From Sphingomonas sp. (GTDB lineage Bacteria; Pseudomonadota; Alphaproteobacteria; Sphingomonadales; Sphingomonadaceae), in assembly GCF_017304615.1 (NCBI RefSeq), contig NZ_JAFKLZ010000002.1:847396-911395 (forward strand): a stretch of 64,000 bases of DNA, in the 5' to 3' direction. The notes under the pieces were generated by a model. The model worked only from the letters and a program-made list of their open reading frames with translations. It was not told where the DNA came from and made no database searches. A program made the position numbers and the translations under genes. Shown one piece after another: positions 17,598 through 26,613 of this stretch (positions within the stretch are counted from its first letter, which is position 1; the number at the start of each line of letters is the position of its first letter).

Positions 17598-19237
17598 AGC
17601 GAGTGTCTGGGGTTTCCCTGCTGGCCGCGGGCAGCCTGTCGGTGTTTCTCCTGGGCGCGCCGTCGGCCACGAGCAAGACGATCGGCGTGGCGGATGCCGG
17701 GGCCAAATGCCGGTCGCTCGTCAACCTGCGCCTGCGCGACACGACAATCGTCAGCGCAGTATTGGTCGACGATCCGGCGGCGACCTTCAATTCGCCTGCT
17801 TTGTCCGACCTGCCGGCGTTCTGCAGAGTCGTCGCGCGCGTCAAATCGGCGCCCGATTCGGACATCGGCGTCGAAGTCTGGCTGCCGGTCAGGAACTGGG
17901 TCGGCGTGTTCCACGGCAACGGCAATGGTGGCTTCGCCGGCACGCTGTCGGCCGGTTATGGCAGCATGCTGAGCGGGCTGCGCCGGAGATATGCAACCGC
18001 GACGACCGACACGGGCACCGCGCCCGCTACGCCGCTCGATGGTGACCCGCTGATCGGCCATCCCCGCAAATGGAAGGATTGGGGCCGGCTTTCGACGCAC
18101 GTCATGACGGTCACTGGCAAGGCGATCGCGCGCGCTTACTACCGGCGCGGGGCCAGCCGGTCCTATTACACCGGCTGCTCGACCGGCGGGCAGCAGGGGC
18201 TTATCGAGGCGCTATACTATCCGCGCGACTATAACGGCATCCTGGTTGGGGCGCCGGTGATCAACCGGACCTGGGGTCACGCGGCGGTCCTGTGGGGCTT
18301 CGCGGCCGCAAACCGGATGCCCGGCAGCCTGCTGTCCGAGGCCAAGCTGCGGCTGCTCAACACCGCCGCTACCTTGTCCTGCAATCGACGGGGCTATGGC
18401 TTTGCCGGCGACGCCTTCATCAGCGATCCGCTGGCCTGTCGGTTCGATCCGGCCGAACTCGCGTGTCGGGCCGGCGATATGGGCGAGTGCCTGACGTCCC
18501 AGGAAGTCGCGACCGCGCGGGCCTTTTACAGCGGCCCGACGTCGCAGGACGGACGGCCGCTCTTCTACGGCTGGCCGGTCGGCAGCGAGGCGCCGGGTCG
18601 CTATGGCTGGTCGTTTCTGCAAACCGCCGCGAACGGCCAACCGCAATTTGGCGCGCTCTTCAAGTGGGTGTTCGGGGCGAACTGGACATGGCGCGATTTC
18701 GCGTTCGAACGCGACATGCCTATCGTCGACGAAGCGCTTGGACCGTCCGTCAACGACGCCGCCCGCGGCAGTCTGCGCGCATTTCAGGCGTTGGGCGGAA
18801 AGCTGATTATCTATCACGGCCTGGCGGATTCACTCGTGCCGCCGGCGCAGTCGGTCGCCTTCTACGAGAGGCAGGCGCGTGAACTCGGCGGCATGGCGTC
18901 CTTTCGGCGGAGTGTGCGGCTGTTCATGGTGCCCGGCGTCATGCACTGCGGCGGCGGCTCGGGTCCAGACTCGTTCAATTCGGCCTTGGGGGGCTTGGCG
19001 CCTCCTCCGTCCGCCGATGCGCAATACGATCTGTTTGCGGCTTTGGCCGATTGGACCGAGCGAGGGAGGGCACCGGATAAAGTCATCGCCACCAAGTTCG
19101 CCGCCGCCAAGCCCGCTCGGATCGAATTTCAGCGCCCGGTCTGCGCCTTTCCGGCAACTGCCAAATACAAGCAGGTTGGCTCGCCGCGTGCATCTGCCGG
19201 TTTTGTCTGTGCGGCTAAGCCTGGGCGGAAAGACTAG
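17594..19237 (+). CDS. Tannase/feruloyl esterase family hydrolase
   Basis: A 547-residue secreted esterase of the tannase family, whose members hydrolyse galloyl, feruloyl or related aromatic esters. The ATG at 17594 overlaps the preceding stop and is followed by a signal peptide (MKRVSGVSLLAAGSLSVFLL). The nucleophile elbow is GCSTGGQQG, HGNGNGGFAG lies upstream of it, and the triad is completed by an Asp in HGLADSLVPP and the His in VMHCGGGSGPD. The four Cys residues near the N-terminus and middle fit the disulfide-rich family. As last gene of the operon it suggests the substrate is an aromatic ester such as a hydroxycinnamate or gallate, though polyester-active homologues also exist. Confidence 0.9.
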   Translation: MKRVSGVSLLAAGSLSVFLLGAPSATSKTIGVADAGAKCRSLVNLRLRDTTIVSAVLVDDPAATFNSPALSDLPAFCRVVARVKSAPDSDIGVEVWLPVRNWVGVFHGNGNGGFAGTLSAGYGSMLSGLRRRYATATTDTGTAPATPLDGDPLIGHPRKWKDWGRLSTHVMTVTGKAIARAYYRRGASRSYYTGCSTGGQQGLIEALYYPRDYNGILVGAPVINRTWGHAAVLWGFAAANRMPGSLLSEAKLRLLNTAATLSCNRRGYGFAGDAFISDPLACRFDPAELACRAGDMGECLTSQEVATARAFYSGPTSQDGRPLFYGWPVGSEAPGRYGWSFLQTAANGQPQFGALFKWVFGANWTWRDFAFERDMPIVDEALGPSVNDAARGSLRAFQALGGKLIIYHGLADSLVPPAQSVAFYERQARELGGMASFRRSVRLFMVPGVMHCGGGSGPDSFNSALGGLAPPPSADAQYDLFAALADWTERGRAPDKVIATKFAAAKPARIEFQRPVCAFPATAKYKQVGSPRASAGFVCAAKPGRKD

Positions 19238-19279
19238 ACATCGGCGCGTCCGCGCGTGCTGGCGCTCTGGCAACCACCT

Positions 19280-19876
19280 TCAGCGAGCCAGATCGAGCTG
19301 GCGGGCGATCGCAACGGCGTGCGTGGCGTTCTTTGCCGACAGTTTGCTGAAGATATTCGCCCGGTGCATGTCGACGGTCCGGAGACTGATGCCGAGGCGA
19401 TGCGCAATCAACTTGCTCTGCAAACCTTCGGTCATACCCGCCAAAACTTCGTGTTCGCGCTTCGAAAGGCTTATCGCGGACGCCGTGCGCGTGCGCGCCA
19501 GACGATGCGCGCGCTCTTTGCCAATTCTTGCCGCGTCGCTCAATGCAGCCTCGAGTTCGGAGCGCCTGAAAGGCTTACGAAGGAATTGCACCGCGCCCCC
19601 GCGAAACGCGGCAATTGCATCGTCGACCTCACTGGTCCCAGAAATCATCACGACGGGCAGTTCGGTCCTTGTCGCCGTTACCTGAGTCAGGACGTCCAAG
19701 CCGTTTGCGCCGTCTAGGCCGATATCGAGAAGCAAGACGTCTGGAGAAGCCATTTCGATGGCGGAAAGCAAAGCGGCAGGGCCCGTAAAGCCACACACCT
19801 GATTACCGTCTGAAGACAGCATCCGGGCCAGCGTCCGACACATCGCGGCGTCGTCATCGAGCACGTAAATTCGCAT
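19280..19876 (-). CDS. Two-component response regulator, FixJ/LuxR type
   Basis: A 198-residue DNA-binding regulator. The receiver domain (residues 1-120) has the acidic pocket DDD at 7-9, phosphoacceptor Asp51 in LLLDIGLDG, Ser/Thr in VMISGTS and Lys in FLRKPF. The C-terminal LuxR-type HTH (about 135-195) reads LSKREHEVLAGM then IAHRLGISLRTVDMHRANIFSKL. It is divergent from the LOV histidine kinase, so it is its probable phosphorylation partner and output. Target genes cannot be told from the window. Confidence 0.9.
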   Translation of the reverse strand: MRIYVLDDDAAMCRTLARMLSSDGNQVCGFTGPAALLSAIEMASPDVLLLDIGLDGANGLDVLTQVTATRTELPVVMISGTSEVDDAIAAFRGGAVQFLRKPFRRSELEAALSDAARIGKERAHRLARTRTASAISLSKREHEVLAGMTEGLQSKLIAHRLGISLRTVDMHRANIFSKLSAKNATHAVAIARQLDLAR

Positions 19877-20140
19877 GGATCGCCTCAGCCTCCGAGGAAC
19901 GAATCATAGCGATCGAGGTTAACATATCGTTAGGCGAGCGGCTAAGTCGCTAAAATCATTGCTTCCTAATCAGAATTGTATATATATTATAACAATAAAC
20001 CGTCACGCGGGCTAGCTGCGAACCCACTCGAATTAGTGCGCCTGGCCGCGTCACTCTCTCTTCAACGAGACCGGTTTTAAAAGGAATTTGACATCCCCAA
20101 GATCAAGAGCGCGGCGCTCGATGCGGTATCACAGGGGGTC
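19877..20140. other. Divergent intergenic region between response regulator and LOV kinase
   Basis: The stretch 19940-20010 is markedly AT-richer than its surroundings (TATATATATTATAACAATAA near 19979-19999) and must hold the promoters of both divergent genes. No clear -35/-10 pair or dyad operator could be defined by eye. An in-frame coding extension of the kinase runs back to 20081, just after a TAA at 20078, and AAAAGGAA at 20079-20086 looks like a ribosome-binding site for it. Confidence 0.5.
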
Positions 20141-21598
20141 GTGATTACGGACCCTTTCGCGGCCGATAATCCCATCGTATATTGCAACCCGGCGTTCGAG
20201 CGCCTGAGCGGATACCAACTCTCCGAAATTCGCGGTTCGAACTGCCGTTTTCTGTGTGGATCGGGCACTTCGCAGTCAACAAAGGACGAGATCAGCGCAG
20301 CGTTGGCCGCCCGGCGACCGTTTAGCGGACTCCTGTTGAATTACCGCAAGGATGGGACAAGCTTCTGGAACGAGATCAGCATCACGCCGGTCAACGATGC
20401 CGAAGAAGGACGTTACTTCGTTTGGGTGCTGGCGGATGTGACCGCTCGCCTGGAACTCGAAACACGGCTTCGTGAGTCGCAGAAGATGGAAGCGCTGGGC
20501 AAGTTGTCCGGCGGAATCGCGCATGACTTCAACAACATTCTCGCCTTGGTCCTGGGCAATGCCGAACTGATTGCCGACGAGATCGATGACGATACACCGG
20601 TGGGCGAGGCGATCGCCGACATCATAGACGCGGCCGACGGCGCGTCGAAACTGGTGTCGCGCATGCTTGAATTCGCCCGGGGGCAGGCGAACGCCGCGCA
20701 GTCGATCGACGTCAATCATTCCGTCCGGAACGTCGTCTCGCTACTGAGCCGGACGATAAGCGAGCCGATCCGGATCGAGGCCGATCTCAGCCCCAACCTG
20801 GCTGCTGTCATCGTCGACAAAACGCTGTTCGAAACCGCCTTGCTCAACTTGGCACTGAACGCCCGGGATGCATTGCCGCGTGGCGGAACGATCAAGATTG
20901 CGACGAGACGTCGCTCCGACGCCGGGCCAGGACTGGAGGATGCCGTGGTGGTCTCCGTCACCGACGATGGCACGGGGATGGACGCGGAAACCGCCGCGCG
21001 TGCCTTCGAGCCGTTTTTCACGACCAAGAACCGGGATCGCGGTACGGGCCTTGGGCTGAGCATGGTCTATAGCTTTGCCGCGCAGTCCGGTGGCCATGCG
21101 GTGATAGAGAGCGAGCCCGGACACGGCACCACCGTCAACCTGTTACTCCCGGCCGAAGGGTCCGGCGAGAAGCCCGAGGCTGCGGCGGCCGGCGCCCTGC
21201 CTCGGGTCATCGTCGTCGAGGATGACGCCAAGATTCGGAAGGTTTTGGCGCTGCACCTCAACCGCGCAGGCCATCTGGTCGACGATGCGAGCAATGCGAA
21301 GGAAGCGATGGCGCTGATACGTGGACGGACGGATTACGCGCTCTTGATCTCGGACATCCGGTTGGGCGACGGTACGACAGGGATAGAGCTGATCGCCGAA
21401 GCGCGGGCGGAGCGCCCGCGACTGCCGGCAATTCTCATTACCGGTTTTGCCGACGAGCTGGAGGACGCGCGCCCGTTTCTCGAGGGTGTGCCGACCCTGC
21501 GCAAGCCTTTCAAGACGAAGGATCTGCTGCTTGCGGTGTCTCGGATGACGCGCGGGAACTCCGCCACGACCTCAGCGATCCAAGTTCGGCGACGGTGA
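20141..21598 (+). CDS. LOV-domain hybrid histidine kinase
   Basis: Order: LOV domain (about residues 1-105 from GTG 20141), HisKA with phosphoacceptor in GGIAHDFNNILALV, HATPase (LNARDAL, DDGTGMD, RGTGLGLSMVYS) and a C-terminal receiver with Asp in LLISDIRLGDG. The LOV motif GSNCRFL holds the photoactive Cys35, and Asn residues in NYRKDG and FWNE fit flavin binding. Two oddities: the Gln usual after NCRFL is Cys, and the signalling Gln of the last strand is Leu (YFVWVLADVT). GTG 20141 is the first standard start in frame, yet LOV-like coding sequence (SAALDAVSQGVVI) continues upstream to 20081 with no ATG, GTG or TTG. It probably senses blue light or redox and passes phosphate to the divergent regulator. 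Confidence 0.88.
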   Translation: MITDPFAADNPIVYCNPAFERLSGYQLSEIRGSNCRFLCGSGTSQSTKDEISAALAARRPFSGLLLNYRKDGTSFWNEISITPVNDAEEGRYFVWVLADVTARLELETRLRESQKMEALGKLSGGIAHDFNNILALVLGNAELIADEIDDDTPVGEAIADIIDAADGASKLVSRMLEFARGQANAAQSIDVNHSVRNVVSLLSRTISEPIRIEADLSPNLAAVIVDKTLFETALLNLALNARDALPRGGTIKIATRRRSDAGPGLEDAVVVSVTDDGTGMDAETAARAFEPFFTTKNRDRGTGLGLSMVYSFAAQSGGHAVIESEPGHGTTVNLLLPAEGSGEKPEAAAAGALPRVIVVEDDAKIRKVLALHLNRAGHLVDDASNAKEAMALIRGRTDYALLISDIRLGDGTTGIELIAEARAERPRLPAILITGFADELEDARPFLEGVPTLRKPFKTKDLLLAVSRMTRGNSATTSAIQVRRR

Positions 21599-22166
21599 AC
21601 GGTTCCGTCAGTATCACGCCGGCCAAGTCATCGCGCGTCCAACGGACAACGCCGCGCCGCTCGATCCCCGTGTCGGTCGTCACCTTGACCGCAAGACCGG
21701 GACGGAAGCTGCCGTCATGCGCGAGCTTCATACCACGTTGCGAAATATCGACGACGCTCACGGGCTTCAGTCCAAATTCGCTGGCCGTCATCGCCGGACG
21801 CCGCATGCCCAGACGCAATGGCCGCGTCGCGCCGCTGCGCTGTTCCTCGCACATCTGGCGAAGCAGGTCCGCGCTGTCGACGGGGCGCCGCAGTTTCAAT
21901 CCGCAACGGCCTCCCTCGGTCCAGATGACCTTTCCTTCCAGGGAAACCGTTTCGGTCAGATCGATGCGGACCGTGTCGTTCAGCATCACGGGAAAGCCGA
22001 GTTCGAGCATCATGCCTTCGTCCGACAGATTATGCACGCGGGCCAACCCCTCGTCGCCGCGTGCCCGTACGCGGGCTACTCGGTAGACCGTACGAATACG
22101 AGAAGCTGAACGGCGATCGACTTCGGGCAAAGCAGACGGGGCAAGGGCAAGTGCTTTATCGGCCAC
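21510..22166 (-). CDS. Tandem PilZ-domain protein
   Basis: 218 residues, starting at GTG 22166. Two PilZ-like domains: the first (about 18-105) has RRSASRIRTVYR and NLSDEGMMLE; the second (about 115-195) has RLGMRRPAMT and DISQRGMKLA. These match the RxxxR and (D/N)xSxxG c-di-GMP-binding motifs, though the second RxxxR is imperfect. The last 29 codons overlap the 3' end of the LOV kinase gene on the other strand. A c-di-GMP-responsive adaptor role is inferred; the effector is unknown. Confidence 0.75.
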   Translation of the reverse strand: MADKALALAPSALPEVDRRSASRIRTVYRVARVRARGDEGLARVHNLSDEGMMLELGFPVMLNDTVRIDLTETVSLEGKVIWTEGGRCGLKLRRPVDSADLLRQMCEEQRSGATRPLRLGMRRPAMTASEFGLKPVSVVDISQRGMKLAHDGSFRPGLAVKVTTDTGIERRGVVRWTRDDLAGVILTEPFTVAELGSLRSWRSSRASSETPQAADPSS

Positions 22167-22461
22167 GGCAGAGATCCTCTGTTGGTCTTTATATCCCGAT
22201 TATGTCTCCGACAGTTCCACATCGATACCTGTTGATTCCACCGTATTATTATTCGCGGTAGCCGCGGTGTTCGGCTCTCAAATATCTCGTGCGCTGCTAC
22301 GCGATGAGAGTCGGATACGTTTCTATAATTCGTCGAGGCAGAGATGTATCTCGTCTTGTGCCATGGCAAAGCGGACTGCCTTTGGTTGCGGGTGGGCTTG
22401 GCATTCTAGCCGACGAAACACTTTGCCCGAGCCGACCAGGACGTTGCCGTCGGCAAGAAAG
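22167..22461. other. Gene-free region between PilZ gene and flippase-like gene
   Basis: 295 bases with lower GC than the flanks. Short open frames are present on both strands, but their translations (rich in Arg, Ser, Cys and His) look non-coding. No tRNA, hairpin with a T-run or repeat was recognised. It must contain the promoter of the PilZ gene, whose start faces this region. Confidence 0.5.
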
Positions 22462-23421
22462 TCACGATAATTGTCGGGATGGGTGCAATTGCGCGGGCTC
22501 GCTCCGCTCGATCAACCCGTAAAGCGCAGTGACCAAACCGACCGAGACGTGAGCCAGCAGCGTAAGGCTTGAGGTAAGGGCCACGGCAGCCGCCACATCC
22601 GCCTCTTTACCAAGAAGCAGCATTGTCGCGGCGGCAAACAGCACATCCTTGTTGGCGACGAGCGGGAGGCGCGAGATCATCAGCTTGAGCGTGGCGAGGG
22701 ACAGCCAGACCGCGACCGGCACGGTCGGGAGCAGGATATGCCACATTACCGCGGAGAGGATGACGATAAGCGCCAGTCTTGCCAGATGAACCGCGAACAC
22801 CCGGGTCAGGACAGATGCGGTCAGCGAGAACAGGCGACGACCAAACACGAATGGCGCCAGCGACAAGATCACCACGGCCATCACCGAGAGCTGGAAGGTC
22901 GTCGCGAGCGTACCCGTCATGATGCGGGCGATTGTGGGCGCCATGACAGCCATCAAGACTAGCGTTACGATGTTGCCGGCGATCGCGGACAGCATCGAGA
23001 CGTCTTTGATTGCGCCGAACGGCGATCCCGTCAGGCCCGCATGTTGCCTTGCCCAGAAATAGAAGTGAGCTTCACCGGAATATCCAAGCACCACTTCGTT
23101 CGCGACCTGTTTGCGAAGCAGGGGCACGATCGCGCGCGGACCCAGGCGCCAAATTTGCCGGTAAATGACCCAATGCGATAGCGGGACGAGCAGATAGAAA
23201 CAGAGAAACACGATCCAGAACGACGAAAAGCCTGGCGCGATCGACAGAATTTTTCCGAAATCTATGCCGCGCACCTGGATCGCGACAGCGATCAAAATCG
23301 CAACCGACAAAGTGACGCCCGCCCATTTGCGGACGAAATCGCGCGTGGCTGCTTTCGCGACCAGCAGCGGTAGAATCTCTTGCGGCGACCGGCCGGCCGA
23401 CGCGTCAATGGATTGCAGCAT
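22462..23421 (-). CDS. Integral membrane protein, flippase-like
   Basis: 319 residues with about 7-8 hydrophobic helices (for example around residues 35-55, 65-90, 145-165, 175-195, 215-240) and no signal peptide. Overall architecture resembles the lysylphosphatidylglycerol-synthase transmembrane/UPF0104 flippase-like family, but no decisive motif was seen. It follows a DUF2334 deacetylase gene by 33 bases on the same strand, and a glycosyltransferase gene lies nearby. A role in moving or building a glycolipid is a guess from these neighbours. Confidence 0.6.
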   Translation of the reverse strand: MLQSIDASAGRSPQEILPLLVAKAATRDFVRKWAGVTLSVAILIAVAIQVRGIDFGKILSIAPGFSSFWIVFLCFYLLVPLSHWVIYRQIWRLGPRAIVPLLRKQVANEVVLGYSGEAHFYFWARQHAGLTGSPFGAIKDVSMLSAIAGNIVTLVLMAVMAPTIARIMTGTLATTFQLSVMAVVILSLAPFVFGRRLFSLTASVLTRVFAVHLARLALIVILSAVMWHILLPTVPVAVWLSLATLKLMISRLPLVANKDVLFAAATMLLLGKEADVAAAVALTSSLTLLAHVSVGLVTALYGLIERSEPAQLHPSRQLS

Positions 23422-23454
23422 GACGATCTTTAGCTCGATGAAAGGAAGGCCGGA

Positions 23455-24231
23455 TCACGCGGTCAGCCGCTCGTCGACGATCAGATCCGCGTAGCGGCTG
23501 ACGACACGGCGACGGCGGAGCACACCGACTGTCTTCGATATGCTCCGCCTGACGCGATCGGACCGTACATCGCCGGGATGTACCGCCAACCGCATCACGC
23601 GCGGCCCGGGGGCAGACCGCGCGATCGCCGCCACCGCGAGAGACGACGCTTTTCGCGCCGGCGTCCGCGTGGCCCAAGTTATTACCGGGGAGCGCGACAG
23701 CGTTCGTCCGCTTGCCGCGTCCCACACCCGCCAATGATCTTCCAGGATGCCGATATCGGCGCGCTGGAGAGCGTCGAGCGCACCATTACCGTACAGCCAG
23801 GCCGGGGCGACGAAGCCGGTAACGGGCTGGCCGATCATATCCTCGAGCAACGCGCGATCGCGCGTGACGAGGGATGCCGCTTCCCATTCGGTCAGGCCGA
23901 GAAACTCGCCTTCGCCGGCGGTCATGTGGCGCGCCTTGAATCGATCCATTGGGCGGTCGTGTCGCGACCGATCGCGATGTTCCGATCCGTGCAGGAAAAT
24001 CTCGACCCCGCGGCTGGACCAATGGCGCAAGCGGGTGGCGAACGGCGAGCCGGCCACGATCGGGGCCTCGCCCCAGAAGTTCGGGACGACCAGCATGGCA
24101 AGGCGCGTTACGCCGTCCGCTTCAAGCTGAGCCTGGAGCTGATCGATCGCGCTCTCGTGCCGTGGCGAAACGTCGTGGATCGACACGATCAATCGTCGCG
24201 GGCGCGCTGCGGCGGAACTTCGTTCGGTCAT
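23455..24231 (-). CDS. DUF2334 polysaccharide deacetylase-like protein
   Basis: 258 residues of the NodB-like carbohydrate esterase fold. SIHDVSP near residue 17 (metal Asp), EIFLHGSEHRD (metal His residues), GFVAPAW and MRLAVHPGDVR near the C-terminus are the family landmarks. There is no signal peptide, so it would act in the cytoplasm, probably on a nucleotide-sugar or lipid-linked N-acetyl sugar. It pairs with the flippase-like gene downstream; a glycosyltransferase gene about 4 kb away may belong to the same task, split by the sigma/FecR/TBDR cassette. Confidence 0.8.
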   Translation of the reverse strand: MTERSSAAARPRRLIVSIHDVSPRHESAIDQLQAQLEADGVTRLAMLVVPNFWGEAPIVAGSPFATRLRHWSSRGVEIFLHGSEHRDRSRHDRPMDRFKARHMTAGEGEFLGLTEWEAASLVTRDRALLEDMIGQPVTGFVAPAWLYGNGALDALQRADIGILEDHWRVWDAASGRTLSRSPVITWATRTPARKASSLAVAAIARSAPGPRVMRLAVHPGDVRSDRVRRSISKTVGVLRRRRVVSRYADLIVDERLTA

Positions 24232-24282
24232 TGCGTCAATGACGTAGCCGGACGCGGAAACCGCAGGTTCATTGAAATAAAA

Positions 24283-26613
24283 TTAGAAGCGTCGCGATAC
24301 CGAGAGACTGTATGTCCGCGGCCGGAGCGGGGTGTATTGGCGGACCACGCCCACGGAAAACGGGTTTCCGAAGGCGAACGTGTCGGCGCGACCATCGAGC
24401 AGATTGTCGATGTCGAACCGGACGACCAGGCCGTCGCGATCGGCCGCTATGCCGGCCCTGGCCACAACGTAGTCCGGCACCCGGCGATCAAGCCCGGCAT
24501 CGAAGCTCAGACGCGACGCCCCGACCAGATCGGCGGCGATTTGGGGCGTGATGCGCCAGCCGCCGACCGCGATGTCGCGGCTGAGCCGGACGCGTCCCGT
24601 TATGTCCGGCACAACCGGCAGGCGGCGGTCGGGCGGTAGATCGGTCCCGTCGGTTGCGCTCACCAGACGCGGGCGCTGCCATGTGAAGCCCGCCTTCATT
24701 CGCCAGCCGCCGCGCCGCCAGTCGGCGGACGCTTCGACGCCGACGTTCGTTGCCTTGCCGGCGTTACGCGTCGCGATCAGCCCGGTGGGTTCCAGATAGT
24801 CGGACTGAATGTCCTGCCAGTTCGATGCGAAAAAACCGCCGTCGAGAGACAGTCTTCCGCGATCCAGCCTGAGGCGCGTGCCGATGTCGATACTGGTCAG
24901 TTGGTCGGCGTCATAACGGCCGGTGGCTGGATTGGTCGGGTCGATGCCACCCGGCCGGAAAGCGGTTCCCACGCGGACATAGACTGAACGATCCGGCGTG
25001 AACTGGTACGAAAGCGACGCGCTGGGCGTGACGCCGATCAGCGATTTGCTGCGGGCGGATTGGCTGATCTGTTCCAGCCGCTCGTCGTCGGTCGTGGAGC
25101 GGAAAAGCCGGATACCCGCAGCTAGCCGCCATTGCGGTGACAGGTCGACCGAGCCATCGGCAAACAGGGCCGCTTCGGTCACGATACGGTGCAAGGCGAA
25201 AAAAGGGAAAGCCGGTTGGCCACCGCTCGAAATGTCGCCCGTCGCCCGCGTGACGGCTGCGAGGTACGACGCCCCGACCAACCAAGACAGGTTGGCGTCC
25301 GAGGATGAGGACAGCCGCACCTCCTGGTCGAGCAGATGATAGACGCGGTAATCGCGATAGCTGGCCGGACCGGTTACGCCGAGCGCGGCCGCCGACGCCG
25401 TGGCGTCGAACAGGTCGTCCTGATCCTGCCAGGTGTAACTTGTCGCCGCCGTCAGTTGCAGCGAGCCGACCGGCCCGGTGACGGTGGCTTGCGCCATACG
25501 GACCCGCGATGCGCGCGGTTCCAGGATCGAAAGATCGCGCGTGAGATCCCGGGCGGCGCGATCGACATATTGGCTGTCACGCACACCGATCGATTGGAAC
25601 AGCCCGGACAAGTCGATCGTCCAGCCATCGGCCGGCGCGATCCTCAGCATCGCGCGACCGCCATACGTGATCGAGCGGTTCAGGTTGCGCGACCCGTCCG
25701 CATCGTTGATCCATCCGCCATCTGCGGCTGCATAAGCGAGGAAGCGAACAGCAACGAGATCGTTGACGAGCGGAAGATTGAGCACCGCTTCGCCTTCGCC
25801 GCCAAGGCCCCCCCTCGACACGGCGGAGAATCCGAAACCGCCACCGCCGCTCGTGACCCCCAACACCGGCCGATTAGTGACGATCCGGTAGACGCCGCCC
25901 AGTGCCCCGGTGCCGTAGAGTGGACCTTGCGGACCCTTGAGTACTTCGACTCGCGCGACGTCGACCAGGCGGAGTCCCGGGTCGGGGGCGTCATACGTAA
26001 CGCGACCGTCATCGATCTGCACGCTGACGGTCGACTGGCTGAAGCCGTTGAACGGACTGTCGGCGATACCGCGAATGAACAGCCGATCGCGGCCCGGCCC
26101 TAAATTGGTGAGCGCCAGCCCGTCGGTGTCATTCGCCACCGAATGACTGTCCTTGCGTACGCCTGGACCATCTTTCTCTTCGGGTTGATAAACCGCTACC
26201 GGCGCGGCGATCTTGGACAGCTCCTCGCTCTGCTTGCGTGCGGTGATGACAATATCCGGCCCAGCCTCGGCCTCCGGATCGGCTTTGGGCTGGCCCGCAC
26301 TCGATGACGGATGTTTGCGCCGGACGATGCGATAGGTCGTTGCGCCCACCCGGATCGCGCGCAGGTCGCTGGCGCGCAGCATGCGGTCGAGGGCCTCGCG
26401 TGCCGACATGCGCCCCTGAACCGCAGCCGATCGCTCCCGGGGGATCGGCCCGTCGGTCGCCACCGATATGCCGGTCTGCGCCGAGAGGGTCGCCAGCGCA
26501 TCGGCCAGATCGATTGCACCGATATTTACTTGATAGACGGTGTCCCGCGCCAGAGCAGCCTGCGGGCAAAGCGCGACGCTAGCGGCCAGCGCCACCGTCG
26601 AGACGTATCGCAT
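24283..26613 (-). CDS. TonB-dependent transducer with STN domain (FecA-like)
   Basis: About 776 residues. After a signal peptide (MRYVSTVALAASVAL..., to ALA) comes a secretin/TonB short N-terminal (STN) domain at about 25-95 (AIDLADALATLSAQTGISVATDG), which in FecA-type receptors contacts a FecR anti-sigma factor. Then a TonB-box-like DIVITARKQSEE, a plug with RVEVLKGPQGPLYGTGALGG, and a barrel ending SLSVSRRF. The start at 26613 overlaps the FecR gene by 35 bases; an in-frame ATG at 26649 is the alternative. It probably both imports a ligand and signals its presence to the FecR/ECF pair upstream. The ligand (siderophore, haem or glycan) is not evident. Confidence 0.92.
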   Translation of the reverse strand: MRYVSTVALAASVALCPQAALARDTVYQVNIGAIDLADALATLSAQTGISVATDGPIPRERSAAVQGRMSAREALDRMLRASDLRAIRVGATTYRIVRRKHPSSSAGQPKADPEAEAGPDIVITARKQSEELSKIAAPVAVYQPEEKDGPGVRKDSHSVANDTDGLALTNLGPGRDRLFIRGIADSPFNGFSQSTVSVQIDDGRVTYDAPDPGLRLVDVARVEVLKGPQGPLYGTGALGGVYRIVTNRPVLGVTSGGGGFGFSAVSRGGLGGEGEAVLNLPLVNDLVAVRFLAYAAADGGWINDADGSRNLNRSITYGGRAMLRIAPADGWTIDLSGLFQSIGVRDSQYVDRAARDLTRDLSILEPRASRVRMAQATVTGPVGSLQLTAATSYTWQDQDDLFDATASAAALGVTGPASYRDYRVYHLLDQEVRLSSSSDANLSWLVGASYLAAVTRATGDISSGGQPAFPFFALHRIVTEAALFADGSVDLSPQWRLAAGIRLFRSTTDDERLEQISQSARSKSLIGVTPSASLSYQFTPDRSVYVRVGTAFRPGGIDPTNPATGRYDADQLTSIDIGTRLRLDRGRLSLDGGFFASNWQDIQSDYLEPTGLIATRNAGKATNVGVEASADWRRGGWRMKAGFTWQRPRLVSATDGTDLPPDRRLPVVPDITGRVRLSRDIAVGGWRITPQIAADLVGASRLSFDAGLDRRVPDYVVARAGIAADRDGLVVRFDIDNLLDGRADTFAFGNPFSVGVVRQYTPLRPRTYSLSVSRRF

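Noticed and set aside
22076-22470. Several short open frames on both strands between the PilZ and flippase-like genes
   Set aside because: Their translations look random and no RBS or domain supports them.
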